A DNA stretch of 9,813 nucleotides from NCBI GenBank assembly GCA_017438085.1, contig JAFRWH010000311.1, forward strand, positions 1 through 9,813, given 5' to 3'. Numbering within the stretch: the first letter of the stretch is position 1; every line of letters starts with the position of its first letter. Shown piece after piece: positions 6,893-9,813 of this stretch. The translations under genes and the position numbers were made by a program. The notes beneath the pieces were generated by a model, which was given only the letters and a program-made list of their open reading frames with translations, was not told the origin of the DNA and made no database searches. This DNA is from Bacillota bacterium. GTDB lineage: Bacteria > Bacillota_A > Clostridia > Peptostreptococcales > Anaerovoracaceae.

Positions 6893-7918
6893 ATGATCAG
6901 CGTGATCGTACCTGTTTACAATGTGGAGAAATATCTGAGGAAATGCGTGGACAGCATACTTGCTCAGACCTATCCGGATTTTGAACTGCTTCTGATCGAC
7001 GACGGCTCACCTGATGGCTGTCCGAAGATCTGCGATGAATATGCTGCCCTTGATCCGCGGGTCAAGGTCATACACAAAAGCAATGGCGGACTGATATCAG
7101 CCCGGAACGAAGGTATAAGGGCTGCAAAAGGGGACTATGTATGCATACTGGATGGCGACGACTGGGCAGATGAAAAGATGCTGCAGTTTATACATGATAA
7201 GGTCGGAGCGTCTCCCAAGCCCCTCGATATGGTACTTTTTGCAGCACACAACGTTTATGAAGACCATCTTGAGGAAACAGTCAACAATGTTCCGGAAGGC
7301 TATTACGACAGGGACAGACTGGAAAGGGAAGTCTTTCCGTATCTTCTGACCGATACCCGCAGAGGACTTCAGGTGGGAGTGATACAGGCACACACCTGGG
7401 ATAAGGCCTTTAAGAGGGAACTGATAGCAGAGCACTACACCCGCGAGGAGAGGATACGGGTCTTTACCGATGTTCCAATGACCTACGAATGCCTCCTGTA
7501 TTCTCAAAATGTATACATATGCAATGAACCTCTGTATATGTATAATAAAACAAACGAGGGCTCCATCAGGGCAAAGAGCAAGGAGAACCTTCTTACCAAA
7601 AGCTTCATGTACCTGGTCAGCTATATGCGGGAGCATATGAAGGGGCTTGGAGCATCTATAGACCGTCAGCTCAACCAATATGCAGCCATGCTCATAATCC
7701 GCACGGGAAAGTGGCGCGCCGCGACCGAGCCCTCTCTGAAGGATGCTGCAAAGCATCTGAAGGATGGACTCAGGGAATCGGAGATGCTGTCTTTTGTAAA
7801 TGTGAAGGGTCTGCCCCCGAAGGTGGGAGCCGTAATATTCCTTTTGAAACTGGGGCTGTATATGCCGGCTATGCTGCTGTGTGCAGCCAGGGTCAGACAG
7901 GACGAAAAAGCAGATTAA
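6893..7918 (+). CDS. GT2-family glycosyltransferase
   Basis: A 341-residue inverting glycosyltransferase with a GT-A fold. The N-terminus is classic: ISVIVPVYNVEKYLRKCVDS (2-21), LLLIDDGSPDG (32-42), SARNEGI (69-75), and the DGDD metal/nucleotide-binding motif (87-90). The C-terminal third is not conserved and probably determines acceptor choice. A hydrophobic patch near the end (about 311-330, VGAVIFLLKLGLYMPAML) may dock the enzyme on the membrane. AAAGAGGG at 6877-6884 lies 8 bp before ATG and fixes the start. As the only GT2 of the cluster it should add one sugar of the repeat unit in the cytoplasm. The sugar is not predictable from sequence. It lies between the flippase, across the hairpin gap, and the priming transferase. 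Confidence 0.9.
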   Translation: MISVIVPVYNVEKYLRKCVDSILAQTYPDFELLLIDDGSPDGCPKICDEYAALDPRVKVIHKSNGGLISARNEGIRAAKGDYVCILDGDDWADEKMLQFIHDKVGASPKPLDMVLFAAHNVYEDHLEETVNNVPEGYYDRDRLEREVFPYLLTDTRRGLQVGVIQAHTWDKAFKRELIAEHYTREERIRVFTDVPMTYECLLYSQNVYICNEPLYMYNKTNEGSIRAKSKENLLTKSFMYLVSYMREHMKGLGASIDRQLNQYAAMLIIRTGKWRAATEPSLKDAAKHLKDGLRESEMLSFVNVKGLPPKVGAVIFLLKLGLYMPAMLLCAARVRQDEKAD

Positions 7919-7990
7919 ACAGCCATGATGACCATATTTAGCCATCATCACTAAGTGCAGAAAATCAAAGCGATAAGGCAGGTGTAGAAA
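7919..7990 (+). other. 72 bp gap with an imperfect repeated motif
   Basis: AGCCATGATGAC (7921-7932) recurs as AGCCATCATCAC (7940-7951), matching at 10 of 12 positions with a 19 bp period. The two changed bases also make ATGATG (7925-7930) and CATCAT (7943-7948) inverted partners. This could be a weak operator-like or hairpin element, or chance. No promoter was identified. AAGGCAGGTG (7975-7984) is the probable ribosome binding site for the next gene. Confidence 0.3.
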
Positions 7991-9481
7991 ATGTATAAAC
8001 GAAAGGTACGCGGCTGGTCCCAGCATGTCGATTTCATGCTTCTGGATAATCTCTGCATTTTTATCAGCCTTCTGGCAGGCTTCTGGATAGTTGAAAGAGA
8101 GGGGTTTCTGATGACCCGTTTCTTCTGGAGCATAGCTTTGGAAGCGGTCCTGATCAATTTGGTGGTGATGATAGTCCTGGATACCTATCACAGCGTACTG
8201 CATCATTCGCCCTGGGATGAGATGGTCAGGCTTCTGAGCCAGACAGGGCATGTTATCCTGATTCTTCTGGTTTTCCGTATGCTCAGTCAGAACTCAGGCA
8301 CCGATCTTTCAAAAGTGGCGCTCTATGCCATCCCTCTGTACATTCTGACCTGCTATATAATGCGGCAGGCATACAAGAGCTTTCTTAAGAAAAAGCATCA
8401 TATACTCAACCGCCATTCTCTTCTGATAGCGCTTGAGACTTCGCAGATACCCACCGTGATCCCGCGCATTCTGCGGTCGAATTACGGGACCTACCGCTTC
8501 AGCGGAATAGCGATCATGGGCGAGCACCCCTCCATTGAGGCTGCTCAGGAGGAGCTGCGCCAACTCATCGAACAGTATCCCGAGGTGGGAACAATACCAG
8601 TGGTCACCACAGGCGATGAGCTGGAGCATTATCTGACGAATCACTGGGTGGATGAAGTGTATCTGGATGTTCCGCCTAAAGCCAATCTTCCGGTGGATCT
8701 GATCAACAGCCTCATGAGCATGGGCATAACCATCCATACTGCTCTTTCCAATCTGGACGATCTTGAATCAAGGCATAAGAACGTGGAGTGGATCTGCGGT
8801 CACCTGACAATAACCACCTCCCTGGGATATATCACGGGCCGTGACGTTTTTCTGAAGAGGCTCATGGATATAGCCGGAGGCCTTGTTGGCTCCCTGATAA
8901 CCTTGATTTTAACCATCCCTGTGGGACTGGCTATATGGGTATCCGATCCGGGCCCCATATTCTTCTCCCAGATCCGCATAGGTGAAAACGGCAAGAAGTT
9001 CAAGATGTACAAGTTCCGCAGCATGTACATGGATGCAGAGGCCAGAAAGAAACAGATAGCTGAGTCCACCGGACAGGAGGACCAGCTCATGTTCAAGCTT
9101 GAACATGATCCCCGCATAATCGGACAGAAACAGCTGAGCAACGGAAAGTGGAAAAAGGGAGTAGGTGGATGGATCCGCGATCTTTCCATTGATGAATTCC
9201 CCCAGTTTTTCAATGTCCTTAAAGGTGACATGTCTCTGGTAGGTACCCGTCCGCCAACGGTGGACGAATGGGAACACTACGAACCCTTCCACCGCTCAAG
9301 AATGTCCACTCGTCCCGGGATCACAGGCCTGTGGCAGGTAAGCGGCCGCAGCAAGATCCGCGACTTTGATACGGTCGTGCGTCTGGACCGGGAATATATA
9401 GAAAACTGGTCTCTGAAACAGGATATCCACATCCTGTTCAAGACCGTATGGGTGGTTCTCACCCGCAAGGGGGCCATGTAG
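7991..9481 (+). CDS. Polyprenyl-phosphate sugar-1-phosphate transferase (WbaP/WcaJ/CpsE-like priming enzyme)
   Basis: A 496-residue full-length polyisoprenyl-phosphate hexose-1-phosphate transferase. The N-terminal part has about four membrane segments (about 15-33, 46-63, 86-97, 108-124), followed by a soluble CoA-binding-like domain (about 140-265) typical of long family members. GRDVFLKRLMDIAGG (283-297) leads into the fifth, re-entrant hydrophobic segment (about 296-317). The catalytic C-terminal domain shows IRIGENGKKFKMYKFRSM (328-345), SIDEFPQ with the catalytic Asp401-Glu402 pair, GDMSLVGTRPP (412-422) and PGITGLWQVSGRS (442-454). The enzyme transfers a sugar 1-phosphate, most often glucose or galactose in related clusters, from a UDP-sugar to undecaprenyl phosphate, the first committed step of the repeat unit. 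The sugar cannot be read from sequence. The gene is last of the recognised pathway genes, whereas it is often first in Firmicute capsule loci. Confidence 0.95.
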   Translation: MYKRKVRGWSQHVDFMLLDNLCIFISLLAGFWIVEREGFLMTRFFWSIALEAVLINLVVMIVLDTYHSVLHHSPWDEMVRLLSQTGHVILILLVFRMLSQNSGTDLSKVALYAIPLYILTCYIMRQAYKSFLKKKHHILNRHSLLIALETSQIPTVIPRILRSNYGTYRFSGIAIMGEHPSIEAAQEELRQLIEQYPEVGTIPVVTTGDELEHYLTNHWVDEVYLDVPPKANLPVDLINSLMSMGITIHTALSNLDDLESRHKNVEWICGHLTITTSLGYITGRDVFLKRLMDIAGGLVGSLITLILTIPVGLAIWVSDPGPIFFSQIRIGENGKKFKMYKFRSMYMDAEARKKQIAESTGQEDQLMFKLEHDPRIIGQKQLSNGKWKKGVGGWIRDLSIDEFPQFFNVLKGDMSLVGTRPPTVDEWEHYEPFHRSRMSTRPGITGLWQVSGRSKIRDFDTVVRLDREYIENWSLKQDIHILFKTVWVVLTRKGAM

Positions 9482-9546
9482 ATACAGGCTATCATGTGGG
9501 TATACGTTAATGATATATGAATGATTGACCGTGACTGATCTTAGCT
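9482..9546 (+). other. 65 bp gap without terminator or clear promoter
   Basis: No GC-rich hairpin with a T-tract follows the priming transferase, so the last gene may be co-transcribed. TTGACC at 9525-9530 resembles a -35 box, but no -10 box lies at 16-18 bp. No obvious Shine-Dalgarno site precedes ATG 9547. Confidence 0.35.
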
Positions 9547-9813
9547 ATGAAGACGGTTATACTTTATCTGATGATATATGCCGGCAGTGCGCTGATGGCC
9601 TACAACATATACCGTTATATCTGTTTTTCCAGAGATGTCAGGAAACACGGTAACTGGGAACGGGAGCAGAGGCTTTTTTACATTCCGATATGGCTTCTGG
9701 TCATGTTTTTCATTGGCTATCTTATCGTCGGCATTTTCGGAAAGCCGGACCTGGTCATGGCGGGCATACTTTTCGGCGGAAGCATTTTCGTATTCGTCAT
9801 GCTTGTTCTTATC
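9547..9813 (+). CDS. N-terminus of an unidentified multi-spanning membrane protein (3' end outside window)
   Basis: An open frame of 89 codons runs from ATG 9547 to the right edge without a stop. Three hydrophobic segments are visible: residues about 4-25, 45-63 and 68-89. Between the first two is a short basic/polar loop (SRDVRKHGNWEREQR). FGKPDLVMAGILFGGSIFVF joins the second and third. This resembles, from memory, the membrane-anchoring N-terminus of sensor proteins in anaerobic Firmicutes (histidine kinases or GGDEF proteins), but the diagnostic domain lies outside the window and I do not assign a function. The start has no good ribosome binding site; ATG 9571 is an alternative that would shorten the first segment. 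The previous gene ends 65 bp upstream with no terminator, so it may belong to the same transcript. Confidence 0.65.
   Translation, partial: MKTVILYLMIYAGSALMAYNIYRYICFSRDVRKHGNWEREQRLFYIPIWLLVMFFIGYLIVGIFGKPDLVMAGILFGGSIFVFVMLVLI

Noticed and set aside
7097..8251. Long minus-strand open frame (384 codons) opposite the GT2 and priming transferase genes
   Set aside because: It lies antisense to two clearly recognisable genes and crosses their gap. Its protein is rich in His, Gln and Cys with no recognisable motif, as expected from reverse reading of this codon use.
9525..9563. TTGACC and TATACT as a promoter for the last gene
   Set aside because: The boxes are 27 bp apart and the -10-like box lies inside the open frame, downstream of ATG 9547.
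1..9813. CRISPR array, tRNA/rRNA gene, insertion sequence or toxin-antitoxin pair
   Set aside because: No regularly spaced repeats, RNA-gene landmarks, transposase-like protein or paired small genes were seen. Almost all of the window is explained by polysaccharide genes.

Overview
The window carries one long plus-strand gene cluster for a cell-surface polysaccharide (capsule or exopolysaccharide) of the Wzx/Wzy-dependent type. Strong Shine-Dalgarno sites of the AGGAGG type, a capsule-style CDP-glycerol transferase homologue, and an N-terminal flippase sequence typical of anaerobic Firmicutes suggest a gut or rumen Clostridia (Lachnospiraceae/Oscillospiraceae-like). That assignment rests on protein style only and I would not name a genus.

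Layout. At the left edge (2-304) is the C-terminal end of a protein with a degenerate GGDEF-like domain. After 44 bp comes a tightly packed block: a Wzy-like polymerase (349-1725), a CDP-glycerol glycerophosphotransferase-family protein (1718-2902) and two GT4 glycosyltransferases (2930-4039 and 4042-5193). The first pair overlaps by 8 bp, and the two GT4 genes abut or overlap by 1 bp. A more loosely spaced block follows, with gaps of 64-84 bp: a Wzx-like flippase (5278-6828), a GT2 glycosyltransferase (6893-7918) and a WbaP/CpsE-like polyprenyl-phosphate sugar-phosphate transferase (7991-9481). At the right edge (from 9547) is the start of an unidentified multi-spanning membrane protein that runs out of the window.

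How the genes fit together (inference from families). The sugar-phosphate transferase loads the first sugar phosphate onto undecaprenyl phosphate at the inner face of the membrane. The GT4, GT4 and GT2 enzymes extend it to a short repeat unit, and the CDP-glycerol transferase homologue may add a phosphoglycerol-type group. Wzx flips the lipid-linked unit and Wzy polymerises it outside. No chain-length regulator, tyrosine kinase/phosphatase, nucleotide-sugar synthesis gene or CDP-glycerol synthase is present in the window.

I see no rRNA, tRNA, CRISPR array, insertion sequence, convincing promoter or intrinsic terminator on the plus strand. The gene types are known ones. The points most worth a second look are the signalling-type genes flanking the cluster with no terminator between, the possible phosphoglycerol decoration, and the hairpins in the gaps of the second block.
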